Both the position numbers and the translations under genes were made by a program. Positions 16,268-24,255 of a stretch of 35,827 bases of DNA are shown in pieces. Under the pieces are notes generated by a model, which searched no databases, was not told the origin of the DNA, and saw only the letters and a list, made by a program, of their open reading frames with translations. Source of the stretch: Desulfobacteraceae bacterium (GTDB taxonomy: Bacteria > Desulfobacterota > Desulfobacteria > Desulfobacterales > JAJDOA01); the NCBI GenBank assembly GCA_022340405.1, contig JAJDOA010000219.1, forward strand, positions 1 through 35,827, in the 5' to 3' direction. Every line of letters starts with the position of its first letter. The stretch's first letter is position 1.

Positions 16268-17515
16268 ATGCCGGATGAAAAAAAAGTTGTGCTGCGAAGA
16301 CTGCAATCCGCCAAGGATCTGGGAAAATTCATGGCGGAGTACTACTACGAATTGGACGAGGCCGCCAAAAACGGAAAGCGCAAGATCGCCTGGTGCACCA
16401 GCGTGGGTCCGGCCGAACTGCTGCGGGCCTTGGGGTTTCTGGTCTATTTTCCGGAAACGCACTCGGCCATGCTGGGCTCCACCCGCATGGCCACGGACCT
16501 GATCCCCAAAGCCAACGCCATCGGCTACTCTCCGGACATCTGCTCGTACCTGACGGCCGATATCGGCGCCTACCTGGAGGGGATCTCCCCGCTGGCCAAG
16601 GTGTTCAAGGGCATCGAGGGGCCGCCCCGGCCCGACGTGCTCGTGTACAATACGAACCAGTGCCGCGACGTGCAGGACTGGTTCGAATGGTACGGGACCG
16701 AGTACGGCGTTCCGGTGGTGGGCGTGCAGACCTACCGCAACGTGGGGGAGGTGACCGACGACCACATCATCTCCATCAAGAAGCAGATGGAGGCGCTGGT
16801 GGAGCCCCTCGAAAAGATTGCGGGGGTTCGCTTCGAAAGGGAAAAGCTGCAGGAAGCGGTGCGCTTGTCCCGGAAATGCTCCGATCTGTGGAAGGAGGTC
16901 CTCGACACGGCTTCCGCGGTGCCCTCCCCCATCACCTTCTTTGACGGAACGACGCTGATGGGAGCGGCCGTTGTCGGAAGAGGAACGCAAAAGGCCAACG
17001 ACGTCTACAACATCCTCCTTGAGGAACTCAACGACCGTATCGCGAAAAATGAAGGGGCCATCGAGGAGGAAGGATACCGCCTGTACTGGGACGGTATGCC
17101 GGTCTGGGGTCGGCTGCGGATGCACGCGGAGCTTTTCGCCGGTTTGAAGACCAACGTCCTGGCCTCCACCTACTGCAACAGCTGGATCTTCAGCGCCCTC
17201 GATCCCGCCGCACCCTTCACCAGCATGGCGAGGGCCTACACCGAACTGTTCATCGTTCGCTCGGACGAGTACAAGGAAAAATACATCCGCGAGATGCTCG
17301 AATTTTTCAAGTGCGACGGCATCCTGTACCACGATGCGAAGACCTGTCCCAACAACACCAACTGCCGCTACGGCATGCCGCAGCGGTTGCAAGACGAAAC
17401 CGGAATCCCCAGCGTTACGATCCACGGTGACCTGAACGACCTGCGCCTTCTCTCCGACGAACAGACCAAGACCAACGTGGAGGCGTTCATCGAACAGCTG
17501 GAGGAAAGAAGGTAA
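16268..17515 (+). CDS. 2-hydroxyacyl-CoA dehydratase / benzoyl-CoA reductase family subunit (HgdB/BcrB-like)
   Basis: A 415-residue protein of the HgdAB/BcrBC fold, the part that receives electrons from the activator and acts on acyl-CoA. Conserved-looking cysteines are C43 (AWCTSVGPAELLRALG), C92 (DICSYLTADIG) and C132 (NTNQCRDVQDW), with more in ASTYCNSW and KTCPNNTNC; three would bind a [4Fe-4S] cluster. GGAGG lies 6 bases before ATG 16268. Known enzymes of this family need two different subunits, but only one gene is here, so it may form a homodimer or have its partner elsewhere. Options are dehydration of an aryl-lactyl-CoA or related ester, or reduction of an aromatic or unsaturated ring thioester. 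The family is clear; the reaction is unknown. Confidence 0.88.
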   Translation: MPDEKKVVLRRLQSAKDLGKFMAEYYYELDEAAKNGKRKIAWCTSVGPAELLRALGFLVYFPETHSAMLGSTRMATDLIPKANAIGYSPDICSYLTADIGAYLEGISPLAKVFKGIEGPPRPDVLVYNTNQCRDVQDWFEWYGTEYGVPVVGVQTYRNVGEVTDDHIISIKKQMEALVEPLEKIAGVRFEREKLQEAVRLSRKCSDLWKEVLDTASAVPSPITFFDGTTLMGAAVVGRGTQKANDVYNILLEELNDRIAKNEGAIEEEGYRLYWDGMPVWGRLRMHAELFAGLKTNVLASTYCNSWIFSALDPAAPFTSMARAYTELFIVRSDEYKEKYIREMLEFFKCDGILYHDAKTCPNNTNCRYGMPQRLQDETGIPSVTIHGDLNDLRLLSDEQTKTNVEAFIEQLEERR

Positions 17516-17594
17516 CAGCCGTTTGACGGTCTGCATGGAGGAAAACGGCATCCCGGCATTGGGATCGTTCAGGACGGAATACAGGAGGAAACCC

Positions 17595-19673
17595 ATGTTA
17601 GACGCAGTGTTCAAACCCAGGGGCGTGGCGGTCATCGGAGCGTCCTCCAAGGAGCTCCACATCGGCAACCGGGTGATCCGGAACCTGGTGGACTTCGGCT
17701 TCACCGGCGGCATCTATCCCATCAACCCCAAGGCCGACGAGATCCGAGGGTTGAAGGCCTACAAGTCCCTCCTGGACGTCCCGGGGGACGTCGACGTGGC
17801 CCACATGGTCATTCCCGCCAAGTTCGTTCCCATGGCCATGGAGGACTGCGGAAAAAAGGGGGTTCAGCATGTGATCATCAACTCCGGCGGATTCTCGGAG
17901 ACCGGACCGGAGGGAGAGAAGATCGAAAAGGCGTTTCTCGAAGTCGCCGCCAAATATGGCATCCGGGTCTTTGGCCCCAACTGCCAGGGAGTTATCAACA
18001 CCGATCCCGCCTACCGCGCGTATTGCAACTTCACTTTCACCTTTCCGGGCCCCGGAGCCATCTCCATCGTGGCGCTGTCCGGCGGGGTGGCGGAGGTCAT
18101 CCACCAGGGCTTCGCTGCCGCGGGTGTCGGAACCCGCATCTATGCCTCCAACGGCAACGCCTGCGACGTTTCCATTCCTGAAATCATCGACTATCTGGCC
18201 GGTGACGAGGGAACCCGGGTCATCGTGACCTACGTGGAGGGTCTGCGGGAGCCCGCGGCATTTCTGGAGGCCGTTACCAATGCCGCGGCCAGAAAACCCG
18301 TTCTGGCCATGAAAGCCGGCCGGACCGCAGAAGGAGCCAAGGCGGCGGCTTCCCACACCGGAGGATTGGCCAAGGAGGACCTGGCCACCGATCTCATCTT
18401 CGACAGGGCCGGCGCACTGACCTTCACCGATGAGGGGGAGATGATCCAGGCGGCCATCGCGTTCGCCAGCCAGCCCCTTCCGAAGGGAAGCCGGGTGGGC
18501 CTCATCACCAACACCGGCGGCCCGGCGGTGATCGCCACCGACATCCTCGTGGGCGCGGGTCTCACGCTGCCCCCGCTTTCCGATGCCACACAAGCGCGGC
18601 TGAAGGAGACGCTCTTTCCCGAGGCTTCGGTGAAAAACCCTGTGGACGTTCTGGCCACCGGAACGGCCGAGCACTACCGGGCCTGCATGGACGCCATGAT
18701 GGAAGACGACGCTTTCGACGCCGTGCTCGTCCACTTTGTGACGCCCTTTTTCGTGGACACCGACAGCATCGCCCGTGAGATCGCGGAAGTCAATCGGCAG
18801 CGGAAAAAGCCGCTGGTGTGTAACCTCATGACGGATCGAAAGCAATGGACCGAAACGGTGGGCATTCTCAAAGAGGCCGAGGTCCCGTTTTTCGCGCTGC
18901 CCGGAGAAGCCGCTAGAGCCATGGCATCCCTGGTGCGCTACCACAAGATCCAAAGCCGTCCCGCCGGAGAAATCCAGACCTTTACGGAGATTCGGGCCGA
19001 AAAAGCACGCGGCATCCTCGAAAACGCGCAGGCGGCGGGCCGAAACCAACTTGCGGCGGAAGAAGTCTACCGGATCCTGGACGCCTACGGCTTCCCCACG
19101 GCATCGTGGCGAACGGCCGACGATCCGGATGCAGCGGCGAAGGCGGCCGAAGAGATCGGATTTCCCGTGGTACTCAAGGCGGACGCGGCTTCCGTGCTGC
19201 ATAAAAGCGACATGGGGGGCGTGGCCGTGAACCTGGCCGATGCCGATGCCGTTCGTGAGGCGGCCGAACGGATGCAGTCCAACATCGATGCCGACGACTT
19301 GCGGTTTTTCGTCCAGGCGTTCGTACCCGACGGACTGGAGGTCATCCTGGGCGCCAAGTCCGAGCCGGGCCTCGGGCATCTGTTGATGTTTGGTCTGGGA
19401 GGAATCTTCGTGGAGGTGCTCAAGGATGTCGTCTTCCGACTGACGCCGGTCACGGACGCCGAGGCCGGGCGGATGCTGGAGGACATCACCGGGGCACCCC
19501 TGCTGGAGGGCGTCCGCGGACAGAAAGGGGTGGACAGGGCGGCTCTGGCGTCGTTGATCCAGCGGCTCTCCCGCCTGGTATCCGACCTGCCGGAGATCGC
19601 CGAAATGGACCTAAACCCGGTGAAGGCGCTTTCCGACCGCGTCGTCGTGGTGGATGCGCGCATCGCACTGTGA
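17595..19673 (+). CDS. Acyl-CoA synthetase, NDP-forming (acetate-CoA ligase type)
   Basis: A 692-residue single-chain NDP-forming acyl-CoA synthetase. The order is CoA-binding domain (from residue 1, GVAVIGASSKELHIGN), succinyl-CoA-ligase-like domain with the phospho-histidine H254 in ASHTGG, and the ATP-grasp domain from about 480 (AEEIGFPVVLKADAASVLHK). It interconverts acyl-CoA, ADP and phosphate with acid, ATP and CoA. In fermentative or syntrophic anaerobes such enzymes often run toward ATP, saving the energy of the thioester. AGGAGG precedes ATG 17595, and the longer frame from 17523 is not needed. It lies 79 bp after the HgdB-like gene, so it probably belongs to the same unit. The acyl group is unknown; arylacetyl-CoA from IorAB is attractive. 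Confidence 0.92.
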   Translation: MLDAVFKPRGVAVIGASSKELHIGNRVIRNLVDFGFTGGIYPINPKADEIRGLKAYKSLLDVPGDVDVAHMVIPAKFVPMAMEDCGKKGVQHVIINSGGFSETGPEGEKIEKAFLEVAAKYGIRVFGPNCQGVINTDPAYRAYCNFTFTFPGPGAISIVALSGGVAEVIHQGFAAAGVGTRIYASNGNACDVSIPEIIDYLAGDEGTRVIVTYVEGLREPAAFLEAVTNAAARKPVLAMKAGRTAEGAKAAASHTGGLAKEDLATDLIFDRAGALTFTDEGEMIQAAIAFASQPLPKGSRVGLITNTGGPAVIATDILVGAGLTLPPLSDATQARLKETLFPEASVKNPVDVLATGTAEHYRACMDAMMEDDAFDAVLVHFVTPFFVDTDSIAREIAEVNRQRKKPLVCNLMTDRKQWTETVGILKEAEVPFFALPGEAARAMASLVRYHKIQSRPAGEIQTFTEIRAEKARGILENAQAAGRNQLAAEEVYRILDAYGFPTASWRTADDPDAAAKAAEEIGFPVVLKADAASVLHKSDMGGVAVNLADADAVREAAERMQSNIDADDLRFFVQAFVPDGLEVILGAKSEPGLGHLLMFGLGGIFVEVLKDVVFRLTPVTDAEAGRMLEDITGAPLLEGVRGQKGVDRAALASLIQRLSRLVSDLPEIAEMDLNPVKALSDRVVVVDARIAL

Positions 19674-19722
19674 CACATCCGCATCAGCGGCCGTCATCGG
19701 TTTTTGGAATGCGGAGGAGATC

Positions 19723-21267
19723 ATGACCTGCTGGATGAACCTCGGACAGCACCTGAAAGTCAATGCAAAGAAATATCCGGAGACTGTCGCCCTCAGAGAC
19801 GCCAAGCGCAGCTTCACCTATCCGGAAACCAACCGGAGAGTGAACCGTCTCGCCCACAGCCTGGAAGCTCTCGGCCTGCAAAAGGGCGAAAAGGTTGCGG
19901 TGCTCCTGGAAAACAGCATCGAAATCGTCGAACTCTACCTGGCCACGGCCAAGATGGGCCTGGTGATCGTACCCATCAACTTCCGCCTGGTGGGTAGGGA
20001 GATCGAGTACATCGTAAACAACTCCGATGCACGGGCCTTTGTGGTCCACGACGAGTTCACCGCCGAGGTGGACTCCATCAAGCCAGAGCTGACCAACGTG
20101 GACGCGGACCATTACGTGGTGGTCGGCCAGCCGATCGAGGGGTACCGGGAGTACGAGGATTTCATACGCGAGGCGGATGACACAGAGCCCGAGGTTGCGG
20201 TGGATTCCAGGGATCCATGGATTCTGATCTACACCTCCGGAACGACGGGAAAACCCAAGGGTGTCGTTCGATCGCACGAGTCCCACATTTCCTTCTATCT
20301 GATCAATGCCATCGACTTCGGGTTCCACGAAAACGACGTCTGCCTGAACGTGATGCCCTTGTGCCATATCAACTCCACCTTCTTCACTTTCACATTCACC
20401 TACATCGGGGCCACGGTGGTGATCCATCCGGCACGCTCCTTTCGCCCCGATGAAATCCTGGAGATCATCGAAGGGGAAAAGATCACATTCATCTCGCTGA
20501 TTCCCACCCACTACAACCTCATCCTCAACACCAGCGAGGAAGCCCGCCAGAGGGATCGCAGCTCGATCCGCAAACTACTGTGCTCCTCCGCGCCGGCGCG
20601 AAAGAGCATGAAGCTGGCCATCATGGAGTTTTTCCCGGGCGTGGAACTCTACGAAGCTTACGGATCCACAGAGGCCGGTATCGTCACCGTGCTCAAACCC
20701 GAGGACCAGATGCGCAAGCTTGGATCCATCGGCTACGAGTCGCTGGGCACGGATTTCGTCAAGATCCTGGGACTCGACAAGAAGGAGTTGGGGGTCGGGG
20801 AGGTGGGCGAGCTCTATTCCCGGGGCCCGATGCTTTTCGACGAATACTACAAACTTCCGGAAAAGACCGCCGAAGCCTTCGCGGGGGAATGGTTTTCCGC
20901 CGGCGACATGGCCGTAAAGGACGAGGACGGCTTCTACCAGATCGTGGACCGCAAAGACAACATGATCATCACCGGCGGGGAGAACGTCTACCCCAGCGAG
21001 GTGGAGGAAGTCATCGGCAGCATGCCGGAGGTTTTCGACGTGGCCGTCATCGGGGTTCCGGACGAAAAATGGGGCGAGCGGGTGGTGGCGGTGGTGATTC
21101 CCATGCGGGAGATCGACGAGAGAACCGTCATCGACGGCTGCCGGGGCAAACTGGCAGGCTACAAGATCCCCAAGGAAGTCCGCTTTATCAATCAGGAAGA
21201 GATGCCTCGCACACCCACCGGGAAGATTCTGCACAGGCGGTTGCGGGAAAAATTCGGAAGTCCCTAA
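19723..21267 (+). CDS. Acyl-CoA ligase, AMP-forming
   Basis: A 514-residue member of the ANL superfamily. Core motifs: YTSGTTGKPKGVVRSH (P-loop), EAYGSTEAG (A5), GEWFSAGDMAVKDEDGFYQI, DRKDNMIITGGENVYPSEVE (hinge), and the catalytic-lysine motif PRTPTGKIL near the C-terminus. It activates a carboxylic acid via the acyl-adenylate to its CoA ester. Overall resemblance is to medium/long-chain or crotonobetaine-type ligases rather than to the PaaK group. GGAGGAG stands before ATG 19723; a second ATG at 19735 is possible. It is the third CoA ligase in one cluster (after the PaaK-like and NDP-forming enzymes), suggesting several acids enter or leave the pathway as CoA esters. Confidence 0.9.
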   Translation: MTCWMNLGQHLKVNAKKYPETVALRDAKRSFTYPETNRRVNRLAHSLEALGLQKGEKVAVLLENSIEIVELYLATAKMGLVIVPINFRLVGREIEYIVNNSDARAFVVHDEFTAEVDSIKPELTNVDADHYVVVGQPIEGYREYEDFIREADDTEPEVAVDSRDPWILIYTSGTTGKPKGVVRSHESHISFYLINAIDFGFHENDVCLNVMPLCHINSTFFTFTFTYIGATVVIHPARSFRPDEILEIIEGEKITFISLIPTHYNLILNTSEEARQRDRSSIRKLLCSSAPARKSMKLAIMEFFPGVELYEAYGSTEAGIVTVLKPEDQMRKLGSIGYESLGTDFVKILGLDKKELGVGEVGELYSRGPMLFDEYYKLPEKTAEAFAGEWFSAGDMAVKDEDGFYQIVDRKDNMIITGGENVYPSEVEEVIGSMPEVFDVAVIGVPDEKWGERVVAVVIPMREIDERTVIDGCRGKLAGYKIPKEVRFINQEEMPRTPTGKILHRRLREKFGSP

Positions 21268-21302
21268 CCAACCAAACGACAACCCGTCAGGAGAGATCGA
21301 CA

Positions 21303-22496
21303 ATGTTGAAAAAAGCATTCATTCCGTACAAAGGCTACTACTCCACACCGTTTGCACGATGGCAGGGAACGCTGGCCAACGAAAACGCCGTCGTTCTGGC
21401 CGCAGCGACCGCAAAGCGGTGGTTTGCCGAAAAGGGCCTGGAGCCCAATCAGGTGGACTACGTGATCCTGGGCATCACCATCGGACAGCCCAAGTGGTTT
21501 TACGGCAGTCCGTGGGCCGCGGCCATGATGGGCGCGGAGGGCACGCCGGGGACCATTCTCAGCCAGGCTTGCACCACTTCGGCCACTTGCATTTTTCAAG
21601 CCGCACTGGGTGTGGAAAACGGCCTGTACGAAATGCCCTATGCCCTGATGACCGACCGCACCTCCAACGGGCCGCATACCATATGGCCCAACCCCAACGG
21701 ACCGGGCGGCGAGGTCATCTCCGAAAACTGGCTGATGGACAATTTCAACCGGGATCCATGGGCGAAAAACGCCATGATCCAGACAGCGGAAAACGTGGCC
21801 AGGGAGGCCGGATTCAGCCGCGAGGAATGCGACGCCGTCGCGTTGCGCCGATACGAGCAGTACGCCGAAAGCCTGGCCGACGATCGAGCGTTCCAGAAAA
21901 CCTATATGATCCCGGTGGAGGTGCAAGTGTCCCGGAAAAAAACGGTGACACTGGAAGCCGACGAGGGCGTGATGCCCACTACCGCGGAGGGCCTTGCCAA
22001 ACTTCGCCCAGTGATACCCGAGGGCTGCCACACCTTCGGCTCCCAGACCCATCCGGCCGACGGCAACTGCGGCGTCATCGTCACCACACGGGACCGGGCA
22101 AAAGAAATCAGCGCCGACCCCGCACGGGACGCCCAGGTGGTCTCCTACGGCTATTCCCGTGCCGAAAAAGGCTACATGGCCAAGGCCGTGGTTCCGGCGG
22201 CCCGAATGGCGCTCGAAAAGGCCGGCATCACCATCGATGACGTGGCGGCCGTCAAGACCCACAACCCCTTTGCCGTCAACGATCTGTACTTCGCCCGCGA
22301 TTTCGGCATCGACGTCAACGGCTTCAACAACTACGGCTCGTCCCTGATCTTCGGTCACCCGCAGGGACCCACCGCCGGGCGCCTCATTGTCGAGGGCATC
22401 GAAGAGGTGGCGGCCAAGGGCGGCGGGTACCTCCTGTGGGCCGGCTGCGCGGCCGGAGACACCGGGGGAGCCTTGGTGGTAAAGGTCGGTTCGTAA
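21303..22496 (+). CDS. Thiolase with divergent active-site motifs
   Basis: A 397-residue thiolase-fold protein. C90 (LSQACTTSATC) is the nucleophile candidate. THNPFAVND (H320, N321) stands where classical thiolases have NEAFA, GHPQGPTAGR (H352) replaces GHPxGxTG, and AGCAAGDTGGALV (C382) replaces CxGGGxG. All four chemical positions are thus filled, but in unusual surroundings, so the enzyme is probably active on an unusual 3-oxoacyl-CoA. The region TDRTSNGPHTIWPNPNGPGG is also unlike FadA. AGGAGAG lies ahead of the ATG. It follows the acyl-CoA ligase gene by 35 bp and closes the long plus-strand cluster; a hairpin follows it. No DUF35 gene is next to it, unlike the thiolase at 1290. Confidence 0.87.
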   Translation: MLKKAFIPYKGYYSTPFARWQGTLANENAVVLAAATAKRWFAEKGLEPNQVDYVILGITIGQPKWFYGSPWAAAMMGAEGTPGTILSQACTTSATCIFQAALGVENGLYEMPYALMTDRTSNGPHTIWPNPNGPGGEVISENWLMDNFNRDPWAKNAMIQTAENVAREAGFSREECDAVALRRYEQYAESLADDRAFQKTYMIPVEVQVSRKKTVTLEADEGVMPTTAEGLAKLRPVIPEGCHTFGSQTHPADGNCGVIVTTRDRAKEISADPARDAQVVSYGYSRAEKGYMAKAVVPAARMALEKAGITIDDVAAVKTHNPFAVNDLYFARDFGIDVNGFNNYGSSLIFGHPQGPTAGRLIVEGIEEVAAKGGGYLLWAGCAAGDTGGALVVKVGS

Positions 22497-22537
22497 ACCC
22501 AACGCCCCCCTCCACGACGGTATCGATTCTGCCGAAT

Positions 22538-22577
22538 GGGCCGGCTCCGCTCCATTGCAGGGCCGGCCCGGTGTTTT
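22538..22577 (+). terminator. Hairpin after the thiolase gene, possible terminator
   Basis: GGGCCGGC (22538-22545) pairs with GCCGGCCC (22562-22569), and GGTGTTTTC follows. The T-run is short, so termination is possible rather than sure. It separates the catabolic cluster from cobQ. Confidence 0.45.
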
Positions 22578-22630
22578 CGTCCGCGGCGAAAACGGTGGAT
22601 AGACAGAAAAGGCATGTGGACGAGGCGAGG

Positions 22631-24133
22631 ATGAAAAAGGCGAAATGTCTTGCGGTCTTGGGAACCGGATCGGATGTGGGAAAAAGCGTCGTCTCTACGG
22701 CCCTCTGCCGCTGCCTGTCCGACGACGGCTACTCGGTGGCGCCCTTCAAGGCCCAGAACATGTCCAACAACTCCGGCGTCACCCCCGAGGGCTTGGAAAT
22801 GGGCCGGGCGCAGATCGTGCAGGCCGAAGCCTGCCGCCTCGCTCCTCATGTGGACATGAACCCGGTGCTTCTCAAGCCCACCAGCGAGATGGGATCCCAG
22901 GTGGTGCTTCTGGGCGAGGTGGTGGGCAGCACCGGCGCTGCCGACCGCCGCCGTCGCAGGGATGGATACTTTCCCGAGGCCGCGGCGGCGCTGGAGCGAA
23001 TCCGTGCGATCTGCGACGCAGTGGTGATGGAGGGGGCCGGCTCCTGTGCGGAAGTCAATCTGATGGACCGGGACATCGTCAACCTGCGCATGGCCGCCCA
23101 TGCGGATGCGCCGGCGATCCTGGTGGCCGATATCCACCGGGGCGGGGTTTTCGCACAAATCGTCGGAACCCTTGCCTGCCTCCCGAAACCGCAGCAGGAG
23201 CGCATCCGCGGTTTCATCATCAACCGGTTCCGCGGGGACATCCAGCTTTTCGAAGAAGGGGTGCGATGGATCGAGAAGCGCACGGGCAGACCCGTTTTCG
23301 GGGTCATTCCCTGGTACGAGGACATCCGCATCGAGCCGGAGGACTCGGTGGTTATCGAGTCTCCCCGGCATCCCCGACAGCCCCCCTCGGCCGGGAAGCC
23401 GGCCGTGGCCGTCATCCGGCTGCCCCACATCTCCAACTTCAACGACTTCGACCCGCTGTTGGCCGTGGAGGGATTGGAGGTGCTGTTTGTGGAGAGGCCG
23501 CAGGACCTTTCGGGATATCGGTCCGTGATTCTCCCCGGATCCAAGAACACGCGCTGGGACCTGCAATGGCTGCACACCACCGGATGGACGGAGAAGCTGC
23601 GATGTCATGCCCGGGGGGGCGGATCGATCCTCGGCGTCTGCGGCGGTTACCAGATGCTGGGCAGAAGGGTCCGTGATCCGCAGGGCCTGGAAGGCCGTCC
23701 AGGAGACACGGAGGGCCTGGGGCTTTTGCCCGTCGAAACCGAGCTGAGAGCGCCCAAGACCACCACCGTAACCCGGTTTTCATGGGGGAAGGCAGTGGGC
23801 CTCGGATATGAGATCCACATGGGACAAACGCTGCGCACGGGCGGCACCCCGATGTTTGCCGTAACCTCGCGCAACGGGCTTTCTGCAGACGATACGGACG
23901 GGGCGGTAGACGCCGACGGAAGGATATCGGGCACCTACATCCATGGCCTGTTCGATGCACCGGGCGTTCTATCCCGATGGTTGGGGAAGATCGGCCTGGG
24001 AGAGCTGGCAGTGCCAGAGATCGGCGGGCTGGAGGCCAGAAACCGTCAGTATGACCGCCTGGCCGCGCACTTTCGACGCTACGTTGACGTGGGGTCGCTG
24101 GAGGCGCTTCTGTTCAGGGACCGCAAGGAGTAA
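22631..24133 (+). CDS. cobQ: Cobyric acid synthase (adenosylcobyric acid synthetase)
   Basis: A 500-residue glutamine amidotransferase that amidates four side chains of adenosylcobyrinic acid a,c-diamide in cobalamin synthesis. The N-terminal ATP-binding half has GTGSDVGKSVV (11-21) and FKAQNMSNNSGVT, typical of CobQ rather than CobB. The C-terminal glutaminase has the nucleophile C337 (GVCGGYQMLG) and the histidine H438 (GTYIHGLFD). Length fits the family. ATG 22631 begins directly at the family N-terminus, behind a GAGGCGAGG stretch; the frame is open further upstream without any match. No cobalamin riboswitch was recognised in the 134-bp leader. cobD follows after a gap carrying a dispersed repeat. 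Confidence 0.93.
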   Translation: MKKAKCLAVLGTGSDVGKSVVSTALCRCLSDDGYSVAPFKAQNMSNNSGVTPEGLEMGRAQIVQAEACRLAPHVDMNPVLLKPTSEMGSQVVLLGEVVGSTGAADRRRRRDGYFPEAAAALERIRAICDAVVMEGAGSCAEVNLMDRDIVNLRMAAHADAPAILVADIHRGGVFAQIVGTLACLPKPQQERIRGFIINRFRGDIQLFEEGVRWIEKRTGRPVFGVIPWYEDIRIEPEDSVVIESPRHPRQPPSAGKPAVAVIRLPHISNFNDFDPLLAVEGLEVLFVERPQDLSGYRSVILPGSKNTRWDLQWLHTTGWTEKLRCHARGGGSILGVCGGYQMLGRRVRDPQGLEGRPGDTEGLGLLPVETELRAPKTTTVTRFSWGKAVGLGYEIHMGQTLRTGGTPMFAVTSRNGLSADDTDGAVDADGRISGTYIHGLFDAPGVLSRWLGKIGLGELAVPEIGGLEARNRQYDRLAAHFRRYVDVGSLEALLFRDRKE

Positions 24134-24143
24134 GGTACAGGAG

Positions 24144-24171
24144 ACGCCCTGCCGAGGTCACTTCAACGATC
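24144..24171 (+). repeat. 28-bp dispersed repeat, copy 2
   Basis: Matches 7894-7921 in 25 of 28 positions and lies 84 bases before the cobD start, nearly the same distance as copy 1 from its downstream gene. A CCGGCGGC word follows in both. Confidence 0.6.
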
Positions 24172-24255
24172 CACTCGGCCGCCACTGCAGCCGGCGGCAA
24201 GGCCGAACCCCGAAACCGGAACCCTAAGCCCTTTGCCTGGAGAAACAACCGTCCC

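Noticed and set aside
15331-17515. Calling the activator and its neighbour a complete class I benzoyl-CoA reductase
   Set aside because: That enzyme needs four subunits (two ATPase-type, two D-type). Only one of each type is present, and the ATPase has the length of HgdC/BcrD.
15956-19379. Minus-strand open frames of about 590 codons opposite the dehydratase-type and NDP-ligase genes
   Set aside because: Shadow frames of well-supported genes, with no ribosome binding site and no family motifs.
22497-22630. Cobalamin riboswitch ahead of cobQ
   Set aside because: I looked for a B12-box-like conserved core and saw none; the leader is short and has only one GC-rich hairpin.
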